Source: CAZSBB01 sp964605235
Lineage (GTDB): Bacteria > Planctomycetota > Phycisphaerae > Phycisphaerales > Phycisphaeraceae
NCBI GenBank assembly: GCA_964605235.1
Contig: CAZSBB010000052.1
Span: 1 to 38,509, forward strand
DNA length: 38,509 bases
Direction: 5' to 3'
Part shown: positions 15,059-24,627 of the stretch, piece after piece
Position numbering within the stretch: position 1 is the first letter of the stretch
Layout: the number at the start of each line of letters is the position of its first letter
The notes under the pieces: generated by a model
Seen by the model: only the letters and a program-made list of their open reading frames with translations
Database searches by the model: none
Told to the model about the DNA's origin: nothing
Position numbers and translations under genes: made by a program

Positions 15059-18000
15059 GGTTGCGCATCTCCCTCGGGTTTGCCTGCCGGGCGTGCCTGC
15101 TGCTGTTGCCGCTGCTGCGCCTGCGTGACCTGTTCCATCAACTGCTCGCTCAAACCCGCCAGCTCGCGCTGGCGCACGCTCAGGTCCACCACCAGCTCGC
15201 TGCGCTGCGCCGGCGGACTTTCATGCAGCGCCCGCGTCTCGGCCAGCAAGCCTTCCTGCATCAGCCGCAGCAAGCGCAACTCCGCTGCCGGGGGAATCAG
15301 CGGCGGCTTCTGCTGGCCGCTGCCGCCCGAGCCGCCCTGGTTGCCTTGCCCCGGTTCCTGGAAAGGGTCCTTCTCCTGCTGCGGTTTTGCCAGCACGCTG
15401 GCCATCTGCTGCAGCAATCGTTCGACGCCTTGCTGTTGGCGCAGCACGGCGGTGTTGACACTGGCTTGCCGCAGATCGCCGGCGATGCGCCGGGTCTGGT
15501 CGTCGATCCGCTGGTGCAGTACCCGGAAGATGATCGTGCGGGCGACTTGCGGATCGGCGCCCAATTCCCGGGCCGCCGACTGCACATCCGCCTCCTGATT
15601 GCCCAGCTCCATGGCGGTGCGCCGCTGCCGGCGATCGAGTTGCGCCAGTTCCGTCAACGGCGTGGTCTGCTCCCGCAACTGCGCCTGCCGCTGCGCCAGC
15701 GCCAGGTAACGCTGGCGCAGTTCTTCCCGCTGGGCCTGCTGCTCTTTTTCCTGCTGGCGCTGCTGCATCTGCTGGACCTGCTCCAGCGCGCGCTGCAATT
15801 CCCCGGCGGCGGCGGTTTCCGCCTGCTGGGCGCCCTGGGCTTGAGCATTGCGCAGCGCCAGCACCGCCTGGCTCTGTTCGTTGACGGCCCGGTCGAGCAC
15901 GTCGCCGACCTCGCGCGTAGTCGGCTCCGCCTTGGCGCCCTCCGCGGCGCTCAGCGTGTTGCGCCGCAGTTGTTCCTGTGGTTCTTCCAACGCGGGCAAT
16001 TCCGTCGCCGCCGCCAGCCGCTCCAACTCCCGGCGTTGCTGGGTGAGCAGACGCTCGATGACCTGCGCCAGTTGTTCGAGCCGACGTTTGAGGATCGCCT
16101 GCTGCCGACTTTGTGTTTCCCCCAGCGCGGCGGACATCTGGTCGAGCGTCTGCAGCGCCTGCTGTTGCTGCTGGCCGGCATCCGCCAACTGGTTGCGCTC
16201 GCTGCTGCGCGCCGCCTGCTGCATCTTCTGCGTCAGGCCTTCGCGCTGTCCCGTGGCGGCCGCTTCCTTGAGCGCCTGGGCGGCCGCTTCATCACGCAGG
16301 TCGTTGCTCTGCTGCTGGAGCGCCTCGGCGGTCTGCTGCAACTGCTGCAACATCTGCTGCGCCTGCTGGGACAAGCCTTCCTGCTGGCGCGCCAGTTCCG
16401 CCAACTGCTGGCGCAGCGCCGCTTCCAGTTGCTCGGGCGTTTTGCCCAGCGTGCGCGGGAGCAGTTCACGCGCTTGCTGCGCCAACCCGTCCTGGGCGCT
16501 GCGCAACTGCTGCAACTGCAACTGCAGCGTCAAGGCGTCCCGCCCCTGGTCCAGCAGGGCGATCAGGTCCGTGAGCGCCTGCTGGGCGGCGGCCTGCTGC
16601 TGTTTGGCTTCCTGCTGTTTGACGGCGGCGCGGGTGGGTTGCTTCTGCGCCTGCTGCAACGCCTGGCTGGCATCCCGGGCGGCGGCTTCGCTTTGCTCGA
16701 GCAATTGGCCAGCGCGTTCGAGCAATTGCTGCAGTTGCGGCTCGTCGAGCCGATTGAGCGTCATCCGCTGATTGAGCCGGGACACCACTTCCCTCTGGGC
16801 GGCAATCCGCTGAGCGATCTGCTGCTGTTCTCCCGCCTGCTGAGCGCCCGGCTGCTGGGTGACTTCCTGCTGCTGGTGATGCAGCCGAATCGCCTGCTGA
16901 CGAATGGTCGCCAGTTCGTTGCGCACCTGGCCCACCAGCGTCGGGGCATCGATCACCCGCAGCCGGCGCGGCGCCGAGAGCACCGGCTCATGCGTGGCGG
17001 CGCCGAGCACGAAGCCGTCGCGCGTCAACCCGCGCAGCACCAGTTCATCCCCCGGCTTGAGTTCCCAGCTGGCCAGGTCCAGTTGATGGGTCAGCAGCAG
17101 ATGCGTCGCGCGGCCCACCTGCTGCGCTAATGAACTTGACGCAGTTTCCTCTGTCGCGCTGTTGCCGGCGCGATGGGGCTGGGCCGTCAGCTCCAGATGC
17201 GCCACGGCAATGTCGTCCTGCGCCACCACCTCCACCGGCAGCACCGCTGTCGCCAGCACCGCTTCGTCGGCAGGGGGCTGGGCGATGCTGACCACCGGCG
17301 GGCGATCCTCCGTGGCTTCCAGACGGTACTGCCGCTCGGACAGACTTTGCAGGCCATCACGATCGCGCAAGGTCACCGGCGTTTGCACATCCTGTTCGAG
17401 CAGGAAACGCAGCGTGAGATGATTGGTGACGCCCGACGACGGCGTGGCCTCCACCGCCAGGTCCGTGGGCAAGCCCGGCAGCAGGGCGGCAAGGTTGGCG
17501 GCTTCAAACGGGATGGGCTTGCTCAGGTGCAGCGCCCACTCCACGCTGCTGCCGCGCAGTGCGGTGGCGGCCGCGAGTTGGCTAGCGCCCAGCGGGGTTT
17601 GCGCCAAGTCCAGCGTCTGCGTGGCGATCAAGCCCTGAGCGTACGCCGGGGGCGTGAGGGTCAGCAGCAACTGCGTCAGCGCCGGGCGCGGGCTCAGTCG
17701 CAGCGTGGCGGGTTCGGTGCGATCGTCGCCGGCTTCAAACCAGTACTCCAACGTCGCGCCGGTCGCGCCGAAGCTCGCCAGCGCGCCGGGCGTGTCGAGC
17801 AGGCCTTCATACGATCCGTGCTGCGACTGCTCGTTCATCAGCTCCGCCTGCCAGTCGGTGGTGTGGCCCTGCTCATCGCGCAGCCGCCAGTGCAGCCAGG
17901 TGCGCAAGGAAGCGCGCCGGCCGCGCACCACGTCCGTGTGCAACTCCACCGGTGTATCGCTGGGCCAGACCGCCGGGGCCCGCTGCGGCGCCAGCTCCAC

Positions 18001-18573
18001 GCGCCGGGGCCACTGCGTTGAACCCAGCGGCAGCAACCAGCGCAGCGCCGCCAGCTTCATGGGTTCGGGCAGGGTGGTCGCCAGCAGCAGCAGCAGGAGC
18101 GCCACTGCCGCCAGTTCGCCCAGCGCCCGCCACGTCGGCGCGGGATTGAGCAGGTCGCGCAGATTGACCTGGGCAATGCGGGCGTTGGTGCGGGCAATCG
18201 TCTGCTGCGCCAGCGCCCCGGCCGGGGTGTCGCCCGACCATTGCCGGGGCGACATCTCAAACTCCACCGCGCTGGCGAGCTGTCCCGCCAGCGGCGGATG
18301 CAATCGCTCCGCGCGCAGCGCCAGCACCGGCAGCGGCAACCGTGCGGTGCTGATCGCGCGCCAGCGGCCGCGCAACCACGCCAGCGCTCCCGCCGCCAGC
18401 AGCACCACCATCCCCAGCCGCAGCCAGCCGGGCAACCGCAGCAGAAAATCGAGCACGCCCAACCCCATGCTCAGCGCCAGCAGCACCGCGAGCCAGTTGC
18501 TCACCCGCCGCAGCAACGCGAGGCGCACCGCCTGGCGGCGCACCTGTTCAAGTTCGATCAGCACATCCCGCAT
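15055..18573 (-). CDS. DUF4175-like large membrane protein with Gln-rich coiled coil
   Basis: This 1172-aa protein has two membrane helices near the N-terminus (about 26-48 and 50-70) and a third at about 150-170. A large periplasmic beta-rich part with Ig-like segments (about 180-540) follows, then a very long Gln/Arg/Glu-rich coiled coil (about 560-1080) ending in a Gln-rich tail. This layout matches DUF4175/TIGR02302-type proteins, whose function is unknown. It is encoded within a Bat/DUF58/VWA operon and overlaps the next gene by 4 bases. The ATG at 18573 (MRDVLIELEQVRRQAVRLAL) is the only plausible start. A structural role in an envelope complex is inference. The coiled coil has few hydrophobic a/d residues outside Leu, so oligomer state cannot be guessed. 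Confidence 0.82.
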   Translation of the reverse strand: MRDVLIELEQVRRQAVRLALLRRVSNWLAVLLALSMGLGVLDFLLRLPGWLRLGMVVLLAAGALAWLRGRWRAISTARLPLPVLALRAERLHPPLAGQLASAVEFEMSPRQWSGDTPAGALAQQTIARTNARIAQVNLRDLLNPAPTWRALGELAAVALLLLLLATTLPEPMKLAALRWLLPLGSTQWPRRVELAPQRAPAVWPSDTPVELHTDVVRGRRASLRTWLHWRLRDEQGHTTDWQAELMNEQSQHGSYEGLLDTPGALASFGATGATLEYWFEAGDDRTEPATLRLSPRPALTQLLLTLTPPAYAQGLIATQTLDLAQTPLGASQLAAATALRGSSVEWALHLSKPIPFEAANLAALLPGLPTDLAVEATPSSGVTNHLTLRFLLEQDVQTPVTLRDRDGLQSLSERQYRLEATEDRPPVVSIAQPPADEAVLATAVLPVEVVAQDDIAVAHLELTAQPHRAGNSATEETASSSLAQQVGRATHLLLTHQLDLASWELKPGDELVLRGLTRDGFVLGAATHEPVLSAPRRLRVIDAPTLVGQVRNELATIRQQAIRLHHQQQEVTQQPGAQQAGEQQQIAQRIAAQREVVSRLNQRMTLNRLDEPQLQQLLERAGQLLEQSEAAARDASQALQQAQKQPTRAAVKQQEAKQQQAAAQQALTDLIALLDQGRDALTLQLQLQQLRSAQDGLAQQARELLPRTLGKTPEQLEAALRQQLAELARQQEGLSQQAQQMLQQLQQTAEALQQQSNDLRDEAAAQALKEAAATGQREGLTQKMQQAARSSERNQLADAGQQQQQALQTLDQMSAALGETQSRQQAILKRRLEQLAQVIERLLTQQRRELERLAAATELPALEEPQEQLRRNTLSAAEGAKAEPTTREVGDVLDRAVNEQSQAVLALRNAQAQGAQQAETAAAGELQRALEQVQQMQQRQQEKEQQAQREELRQRYLALAQRQAQLREQTTPLTELAQLDRRQRRTAMELGNQEADVQSAARELGADPQVARTIIFRVLHQRIDDQTRRIAGDLRQASVNTAVLRQQQGVERLLQQMASVLAKPQQEKDPFQEPGQGNQGGSGGSGQQKPPLIPPAAELRLLRLMQEGLLAETRALHESPPAQRSELVVDLSVRQRELAGLSEQLMEQVTQAQQRQQQQARPAGKPEGDAQP

Positions 18574-18613
18574 GGGCGTTGGGGCCTGACTACATCGTTA
18601 CCGAAAAACAGTA

Positions 18614-18729
18614 TTTCACCACAGAGACACAGAGGGCACAGAGAGAGAAGCATGGTGAGGAAGTTGGGCACGGGATTGCGTGGTCCTCATCGATATTTCC
18701 TCTGTGTTCTCTGTGCCTCTGTGGTGAAG
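18614..18729. repeat. ACCACAGAG-type inverted repeat, copy 2
   Basis: The left arm (18614-18645, TTTCACCACAGAGACACAGA then GGGCACAGAGAG) and right arm (18697-18729, CCTCTGTGTTCTCTGTGCCT then CTGTGGTGAA) are near-perfect inverted copies flanking a spacer of about 50 bases. They fill the gap between the VWA gene and the DUF4175-like gene. They match copy 1 at 14233-14345. Confidence 0.85.
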
Positions 18730-18770
18730 CATCTTCAATGCTGGTTTACCGGATTCTTCGCACACAGGGA

Positions 18771-21098
18771 TCATACGAGGCGCTGCCACTTGCGGACCAC
18801 CCATTCCAGGGTGATCAGCAGCAGAAACAGCAACAGCACCAAGGGCGCGTTCCACAGTGGTTCACGCAAGTCATTCGGAGTGCGGCGGGCGCGGTTGGGC
18901 AGGATTTCACCCAGTTGATTGAGCTGATGCAGCGGCACCACCGCGCCGCCGGTCTGGGCGCTCAGCCACGCCAGCCGGGGGTGGTCGGGGGCGGGCTGGC
19001 GCAGCTCGTCGTCCGGGGCGATGACCTCGACCGTCTGCGTCAGGTCCAGGTCCAACAGCGCCGGCTCCATCACCCGCAGACGCAGCTTGCCCGTGCGCGT
19101 GGGACGCCAGAGCGTTTCGTAGCGCGTCCGCTGGCCGTCCGCCGTCGGGCGCGGCAGCAGGTCCAGTTGTTCCGTTCCCGCAGCGCTGGCGTTGGCGTCA
19201 TCCCCGGCATCCACCTGCAGGGCGATGCGCGGGAGCTGTTGCTGCTGGAGCAGGGCGTCATCCAGTTGCAGCGTGATCTTCAACGGCTGGTCCGGCTGCA
19301 CCCGGCGGTTGGACACGCTCAGCCGGGCGCGCTGCTCGGTCTGGCTGACGCGGTTGCGACCCAGCAGGCGGATGAGCTGGGTCCAGAACTGCTGGTAGTA
19401 GTGATCGCCGCGCCCCAGCCGCCAGCGCCACAGGTCATCGCTGGCGAGGTACAGGCTTTGCCCGGCGCCGAAGCGCAGCCGTGCCGCCAGCGGGCCGGCG
19501 GTGCCGTGGTCGGTGTAGAGCAGCGCCAGAGGCTCGGCAGTGGGTTTGAGCGGGGCGATGTCCTGATACCACAGCAGGCGCGGCAAATCGTTGGGCCAGA
19601 GCTGGCGCGGATCGCCTTGCCCGGCAGGGGGCAGCAGACGCAGCACTTGCAGACGCTGCGCCAGCGGCGTGGGACGCACCAGCGCGCCTTCGCCGGTGTG
19701 ATGTCCGACGGACGCCGGCTGTTGCATCGGCAGCAGTGCGCCCAGCGGCGTGCCGTCGTAAGTGCGCGGGGTGGCGTAGTTGCCGCCGATCCACAGCAGG
19801 CCCGCGCCGTGCACCGCCACCTGATCGCGCAGCAGACCGAGCTGCGCCGCGCTGAAGTAGTCGGCCGGCAGATCGCCCAGCACGATCACGTCATAGGGTT
19901 TGAGTTCCTCGGCGGTCTGTGGCAGGCGCGCCAGAGGCAGGTCGCCTTCCTGGGCGAAGCTGCGATCGGCGCTGATGAGCATGACGCTGCAGGCGATGCT
20001 TTCCTCGCGGATGAGCAGGTTTTTCAGGTAGCGGTATTCCCAGCGCGGATAGCCTTCGACGTAGAGCAGCCGCAGCGGGCGGTCGACCAGTTCCAGCGCC
20101 AGTTCGCGCTGATTGTTTTCCAGAATCAATTCATCGCCGGCTGCGCCCCCGGCATATTCCACTTCCACCTTCCAGCGCGCCGCGCCCACGCCCCGCGCCT
20201 GCGCACTGAGCAGCACCGGGTCCGCCAGTTCGCCGGCGGTGAGGTTGCTGCGTTCGTCGAGCACTTCATGAGTGACTGCATCGCGCAGGCGCAGCGTCAA
20301 ACGCGCGGGGTCGATGGCGGCATCGGCGGGGTAGCGATCGAGCGTGACGGCGACCGGGGCGATGTCGTTGGTGAACACCTTCTCCGGGGCATCGACTTCG
20401 CCGATCGCCAGGTCCAATGGGGCGCTGTCGGCGCCCAGGGGAATGCTGAAGACGCTGACCGCCTGCTGGTTGAGGCGATGAATGAAATCCGCGCCCAGGG
20501 GTTGGGTGCTCCGGCCGTCGGACAGCAGGGCGATGCCGGAGATGGGTTTGCCGCCGGTGCGGGTCAGGGCTTGCTCGATGGCGCTGCGCAGCGCGGTGGC
20601 GTTGGCGGTGCTGGGCCCCAGCTCGGTGGGGGCGGAGAGGGGCCAGGTGTCGCCGCCGAAGCCGACCCATAGCACCTGGCGCGTGGCGCCCAGATGCTCG
20701 GGGGTGAAGGCAGCCGCCTGTTGCGTCAGCGCCTGTTGCAACGCCTGATCGCGGCTTTGCCGCGCTTGTCCGTCGCGGTGCATGTCTTCGATCCGCATCG
20801 ACGCACTGCGGTCCACCAGCACCAGCAGGACATCCGGCTCCACGACTTCGCGCGTCAGCACCAGCATCGGGCCCGCGAGCAAGGCGGCCGCCAGCAGCAG
20901 CAGCAACGCCCGCACCATGCCCAGCGTGACCCGCCATCGCCGCGCCCCGAGCAGTCGGCTGTAGCTCCAATGCGCCAGCAGCAGGGCCCCGATGATCAGC
21001 AGGAACCAGCCCCACAACGGCAACGGCTGGCGCCAGCCGAGGGTCACGCCCTCGTCGGTCCAGTGCAGATTGCGCAGGCCCAGCAGCCAGTCCATCAT
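18771..21098 (-). CDS. VWA-domain membrane protein with glutamine-amidotransferase-like region
   Basis: This 775-aa protein has two membrane helices near the N-terminus (about 28-45 and 60-82). A von Willebrand A domain begins LLVLVDRSASM, with MIDAS residues D96, S98 and S100. A class I glutamine-amidotransferase-like region (LRLLYVEGYPRWEYRYLKNL, YDVIVLGDLPADYFS) follows, with no catalytic Cys evident. The C-terminus is a membrane helix (APLVLLLFLLLITLEW). Related planctomycete proteins sit with BatA and DUF58 partners, and the MIDAS suggests metal-dependent protein binding. The ATG at 21098 overlaps the TGA of the BatA-like gene (ATGATGG), so translation is coupled. The start is fixed by that overlap although the frame is open further upstream. 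Confidence 0.85.
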   Translation of the reverse strand: MMDWLLGLRNLHWTDEGVTLGWRQPLPLWGWFLLIIGALLLAHWSYSRLLGARRWRVTLGMVRALLLLLAAALLAGPMLVLTREVVEPDVLLVLVDRSASMRIEDMHRDGQARQSRDQALQQALTQQAAAFTPEHLGATRQVLWVGFGGDTWPLSAPTELGPSTANATALRSAIEQALTRTGGKPISGIALLSDGRSTQPLGADFIHRLNQQAVSVFSIPLGADSAPLDLAIGEVDAPEKVFTNDIAPVAVTLDRYPADAAIDPARLTLRLRDAVTHEVLDERSNLTAGELADPVLLSAQARGVGAARWKVEVEYAGGAAGDELILENNQRELALELVDRPLRLLYVEGYPRWEYRYLKNLLIREESIACSVMLISADRSFAQEGDLPLARLPQTAEELKPYDVIVLGDLPADYFSAAQLGLLRDQVAVHGAGLLWIGGNYATPRTYDGTPLGALLPMQQPASVGHHTGEGALVRPTPLAQRLQVLRLLPPAGQGDPRQLWPNDLPRLLWYQDIAPLKPTAEPLALLYTDHGTAGPLAARLRFGAGQSLYLASDDLWRWRLGRGDHYYQQFWTQLIRLLGRNRVSQTEQRARLSVSNRRVQPDQPLKITLQLDDALLQQQQLPRIALQVDAGDDANASAAGTEQLDLLPRPTADGQRTRYETLWRPTRTGKLRLRVMEPALLDLDLTQTVEVIAPDDELRQPAPDHPRLAWLSAQTGGAVVPLHQLNQLGEILPNRARRTPNDLREPLWNAPLVLLLFLLLITLEWVVRKWQRLV

Positions 21099-23431
21099 GG
21101 CTTGCCACCCCCTGATGGGTGGACGCCGCGCCACAGGCTTTCGCTCCATTGCAGCAGATGCGCGCCCCAGGAGCGCCCGCCGGATTTGGCGTGACTGAAC
21201 CAGCGCGCCATGCAGGTTTCGAGAATCAGCAGCGCGACGACCGCCCACAGCAGCGGTTGGCCGAGGTTGGTGCGGGGGAGTTGTTGCTGCAGCCACAGGT
21301 GAGCGGGTTGGTCATGCAGCCACGTCCATCGGCCGGGGTTCGCCAACCACGCGGCGAGTTGGCGCGGCTCCAGCGTGGCGGTGTCGCCGGCGTCGGCGGA
21401 AACGTTGACCGCCAGCAGCGCGCCGGAATCCCCCTGGCTGGCGCGATACAGGCCGGGCGTTTCCAGCGGCGTCGTCGGCGTAATCAGGTCATTGTGCAGC
21501 CGCAGGGCGATGGTCTGACCCGTGGGACTGGTCAGCGCGGCAACGGCATGAAACGCGCGACCCAGCGCGGGCGTCGCGCCGGCTTCGACCTCTGGCTGGT
21601 GCTGCGCTGCGCCCAGCAGGCCACGCAGGCTTTCGTGCCACAGGGGAACGAACAGCGGCTTGGTCGGCAGGTTGCTCCAGGCGCTGTCCAATGCCGTCGC
21701 CAGCAGCACTGCCGCGCCGTCGCCGACGGGGTGTTGCACCAGCAGCGGTTGGGCCGGCGTGGTGGCGAGCGTCAGCCAGGCGTCGCCGACGCCGCTGTTC
21801 TCCTCACCGGCGGCTGGCATCAGGCGCAGCCAGCGCTGCACGCGCACCGGGCGCTGCAGGTCGCGCCAGTCCGCGCTGAGCAGACGCAACGCCGGGGGCG
21901 TGGCTTGGTCGAGCTTGAGCGCGATGCCTTCGCCGGCGATGGCCGGGGCGCTGGCGTCCGCGGCCGGCGCTTGCTGGGGTTCCACCTGCATGCGCCAGGG
22001 CAGGTTGAAGCGTTCGAGCACGGCTGCGCCCCACACGGCCGGCAGTTCCACATTGGGCGCGGTGAACACCGCCACGCCGCCGGTGGTGACGAACTGATGC
22101 AGCGCATCGAGCGCCGGCGTGCTGAGCAGGTCCGGGCGCAGCACAAAGCAGGCGTCGAATTCCCCCAGTGCTGCGGGATTCACCGCATTGGGTTCCACCA
22201 CGCGGGTTTCGATGACCCCGGCTGCGGGACTGAGCGCCAGACGCAGCCAATCCGCCGGAGAAAACTCCTTGCCTGCTGCACCTGCGCCGCCCAACCCGCG
22301 CGGCTCAATCAACCCCACGCGCAGGTGATGCGCCAGCGTCACCACCGCCTGCCGCTGATCATCCGCCGCCAAAGCGTCCGCCTGATTGCTCGCCAGCAGA
22401 TGGGCGGTCACCGTCAGCGCCCCGGCAGGCGCACCGGCGGGCAATGGCAGTTCCACATTCAAGGTTGCTTCCCGCTGACCCAGCGTCCAGGCCCACGGCC
22501 GACGAATGCTCGCCAGCGGCTCCGGCTGCGCATTGCCCGGCGCGGCAGGATGCACCAGCACTTCCAGTGTGAGCGGCAGGTCGGCACTGTCTTCCACGAA
22601 ACGCCGCAGCTCCACCTGCACGGGCAGCGCCGCCGGGGCGCGGGTGTCGGTGAACAGTCGGCTGCGCAGCGGCCGCAGCGCTTTGATCTGCACGTTGGGG
22701 CTGCTCCCGGCGGGATGGCTGAGCAACCACTGGGCGTGCTGCGCCAGCTCACCCAGCTCGGCGGGGCGCGGCAAGGTCAGGTCCGCGCTGCCCACGGAAA
22801 AGTCGCTGAGCACCACGACGAAGCAGCGGTCCAGCGGCGTCTGCGTTTCCCGCACGGTGCGCGCGACATCCTGCAGCACAGGCAGCAGATCGCTGGCGCC
22901 GTAGCGGGGTTTGAATTGGGTCAGCATCTGCCGCAGCCCGGCGGGGTCCACCATGGTGGGCGCCAGCACGCGCTGCCACGGTCGGCCGGCGCGCCACAGG
23001 GCGATGCGGTCATCCGTGCCCAGCTCGTTGACCAGCGCTTCAAGCTGCTGCTGCAAGGGGTCGTAGCGATCGCCCTCGCCAGCGCGGGCGCGGGTGGTCA
23101 GGCTGTCGTCGAGCACCACGCACACCAGCCGCCCACCGCCGGCGCCCAGCAGTTGTTCCAGCCCGCCCAGCAACGGCTCGGACAACGCCAACCCCAGCAG
23201 CAGCACGATCAGGCAGCGCACCAGCAGGAGCAGCAGTTGTTCCATCTGCAGCCGCCGTTTTTGTTGCCGGTACGCCTGCAGCAGAAATTGCATCGCGCCC
23301 CATGGCACAGTTTGACGCCGCAGCCGACTGAGCAGGTGGATCGCCACGGGAATGCCCACCGCCAGCGCCCCGGCAGTCGCCAGCACGGGCGTGGTGAACA
23401 ATCCAGCAATCTGGGCCCACAGCGGCATCAT
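21095..23431 (-). CDS. BatA-like membrane protein with VWA-type domain
   Basis: This 778-aa protein begins with the BatA N-terminal membrane motif (about 16-100: HLLSRLRRQTVPWGAMQFL, then a second membrane helix LLLLLVRCLIVLLLGLALS). A VWA-like domain follows whose MIDAS is modified to D108-D-S110-L-T112, still chelation-competent on paper. The middle is beta-rich and includes a ThuA/GATase-like segment (FDACFVLRPDLLSTPALDAL). A C-terminal membrane helix (LLWAVVALLILETCMARW) completes it. Bat proteins form envelope complexes linked to aerotolerance or stress in other bacteria. The DUF58 gene ends 7 bases before the start and the next gene overlaps, so they form one operon. The ATG at 23431 has GAGGAG 12 bases upstream; ATG at 23428 is the alternative. 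Confidence 0.85.
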   Translation of the reverse strand: MMPLWAQIAGLFTTPVLATAGALAVGIPVAIHLLSRLRRQTVPWGAMQFLLQAYRQQKRRLQMEQLLLLLVRCLIVLLLGLALSEPLLGGLEQLLGAGGGRLVCVVLDDSLTTRARAGEGDRYDPLQQQLEALVNELGTDDRIALWRAGRPWQRVLAPTMVDPAGLRQMLTQFKPRYGASDLLPVLQDVARTVRETQTPLDRCFVVVLSDFSVGSADLTLPRPAELGELAQHAQWLLSHPAGSSPNVQIKALRPLRSRLFTDTRAPAALPVQVELRRFVEDSADLPLTLEVLVHPAAPGNAQPEPLASIRRPWAWTLGQREATLNVELPLPAGAPAGALTVTAHLLASNQADALAADDQRQAVVTLAHHLRVGLIEPRGLGGAGAAGKEFSPADWLRLALSPAAGVIETRVVEPNAVNPAALGEFDACFVLRPDLLSTPALDALHQFVTTGGVAVFTAPNVELPAVWGAAVLERFNLPWRMQVEPQQAPAADASAPAIAGEGIALKLDQATPPALRLLSADWRDLQRPVRVQRWLRLMPAAGEENSGVGDAWLTLATTPAQPLLVQHPVGDGAAVLLATALDSAWSNLPTKPLFVPLWHESLRGLLGAAQHQPEVEAGATPALGRAFHAVAALTSPTGQTIALRLHNDLITPTTPLETPGLYRASQGDSGALLAVNVSADAGDTATLEPRQLAAWLANPGRWTWLHDQPAHLWLQQQLPRTNLGQPLLWAVVALLILETCMARWFSHAKSGGRSWGAHLLQWSESLWRGVHPSGGGKP

Positions 23432-23438
23432 GGTTGGG

Positions 23439-24476
23439 TCACGCTCCTCGGCTGGCGCGGGCACTGCGGCGCGCCAGGAAATGGCTCAGCGGCGGGCCGA
23501 GCGATTGGCTGGTGTTCAGCACCAGATGGTCGAACTGAAATGCCCGCGCCATGCGTTCAATCTGCTGTTGATGTTCGCGCAGCGCCCGCAGGTACGCCCG
23601 GCGCAGCGCCGGCGGGTCCAGCGGCAGGCGCCCTTCGCCTTCCAGGCCGACAAACTCGCTGGCGGAACGGAAGGGGAACTCCAGTTCCTGCGGATCGAGC
23701 ACCTGCATGAGCAGCAGATCATGCCGACGATGATGCACGCGGGCGACGGCTTTCTCCAGCGCTGCCGGGTCGTCAAACAGATCGCTGAGCACGACCAGCA
23801 GGCTGCGCTGGGTCATCTTGGCGAGCACTTCCTCCATGCTGCGGGTCAGGTTGGTGGCGCGAGCGGCAGCGGTTTGTTCGTTGAGCTCCGGCTCGGGCGT
23901 CAGGCGCGCCGACGCCAGGGCGTTGACGATGGCGCGGTCGTGGTCGTGGCGATTGCTCAGACGCAGCGGCATGTCGATGTGCTGGGCGAACAGCGCCAGC
24001 CCCACGCGGTCCTGCTGGCGCAGCGCCAGGTGCGCCAGCGCGGCCGCGGCGGTGGCGGCATGGTCGAACTTGGTCCACTTGCCGTCGGCGACGGAGCCGA
24101 AGCCCATGGACCCGGACACATCCACCAGCAGCAGCAGGTCGAGATTGGTTTCCTGCTGATATTGCTTGAGGTAGAGCTTGTCAGTCCGGCCGAAGACTTT
24201 CCAGTCGAGGTGACGAATGTCATCGCCGGGGGCATACGCGCGATGCTGGGCGAACTCGACGGAGAAGCCTTGGTAAGGCGAGCGGTGCTGGCCGGTCATC
24301 ACGCCTTCGACCACCATGCGGACGCGCAGGTCGAGCCCGCGCACGGCGGCGAGCACGGTGGGATCGAGATAGGGCACATCGGCAGCGGTGGGCAACGGGA
24401 GTCGGGCCTTTCCAGCCGCGCGATACGTCACGCCGGCCGCCCCTCGCAGCGCGGCCGGGGGCGGTGTGTACATCAT
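23439..24476 (-). CDS. DUF58 domain protein (VWA-type, Bat/MoxR partner)
   Basis: This 345-aa cytoplasmic protein contains the DUF58 hallmark RAYAPGDDIRHLDWKVFGRT (residues 79-98), followed by a VWA domain starting LLLLVDVSGSM. Its MIDAS residues are D119, S121 and S123. DUF58 proteins act with MoxR AAA+ ATPases and Bat membrane proteins, probably as chaperone or assembly factors. Here it is the first gene of a long minus-strand operon, with a BatA-like protein 7 bases downstream. No MoxR gene lies beside it; the next gene on the other side is divergent. The ATG at 24476 is followed directly by a second ATG. The RBS is weak (GGCGGGCGG). The divergent gap of about 150 bases to the next gene should carry the operon promoter. 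Confidence 0.92.
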   Translation of the reverse strand: MMYTPPPAALRGAAGVTYRAAGKARLPLPTAADVPYLDPTVLAAVRGLDLRVRMVVEGVMTGQHRSPYQGFSVEFAQHRAYAPGDDIRHLDWKVFGRTDKLYLKQYQQETNLDLLLLVDVSGSMGFGSVADGKWTKFDHAATAAAALAHLALRQQDRVGLALFAQHIDMPLRLSNRHDHDRAIVNALASARLTPEPELNEQTAAARATNLTRSMEEVLAKMTQRSLLVVLSDLFDDPAALEKAVARVHHRRHDLLLMQVLDPQELEFPFRSASEFVGLEGEGRLPLDPPALRRAYLRALREHQQQIERMARAFQFDHLVLNTSQSLGPPLSHFLARRSARASRGA

Positions 24477-24627
24477 AGGATGTCCACCGCCCGCCTGACC
24501 ATGGCAATACGCGGAAGTTGTCCCATGTCGACCGGTTCCCCTGCACCGCCGCTGGGAGTACAGTTCGCGGTCGGCTGACGCCTCGGGGTGGAAACCCGAC
24601 GCAACGGCGAATTGAGCGTGACAGCCT

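Noticed and set aside
15061..17130. Plus-strand frames opposite the DUF4175-like gene
   Set aside because: Leu/Arg-rich mirrors of Gln/Ala codons; no start signal or domain.
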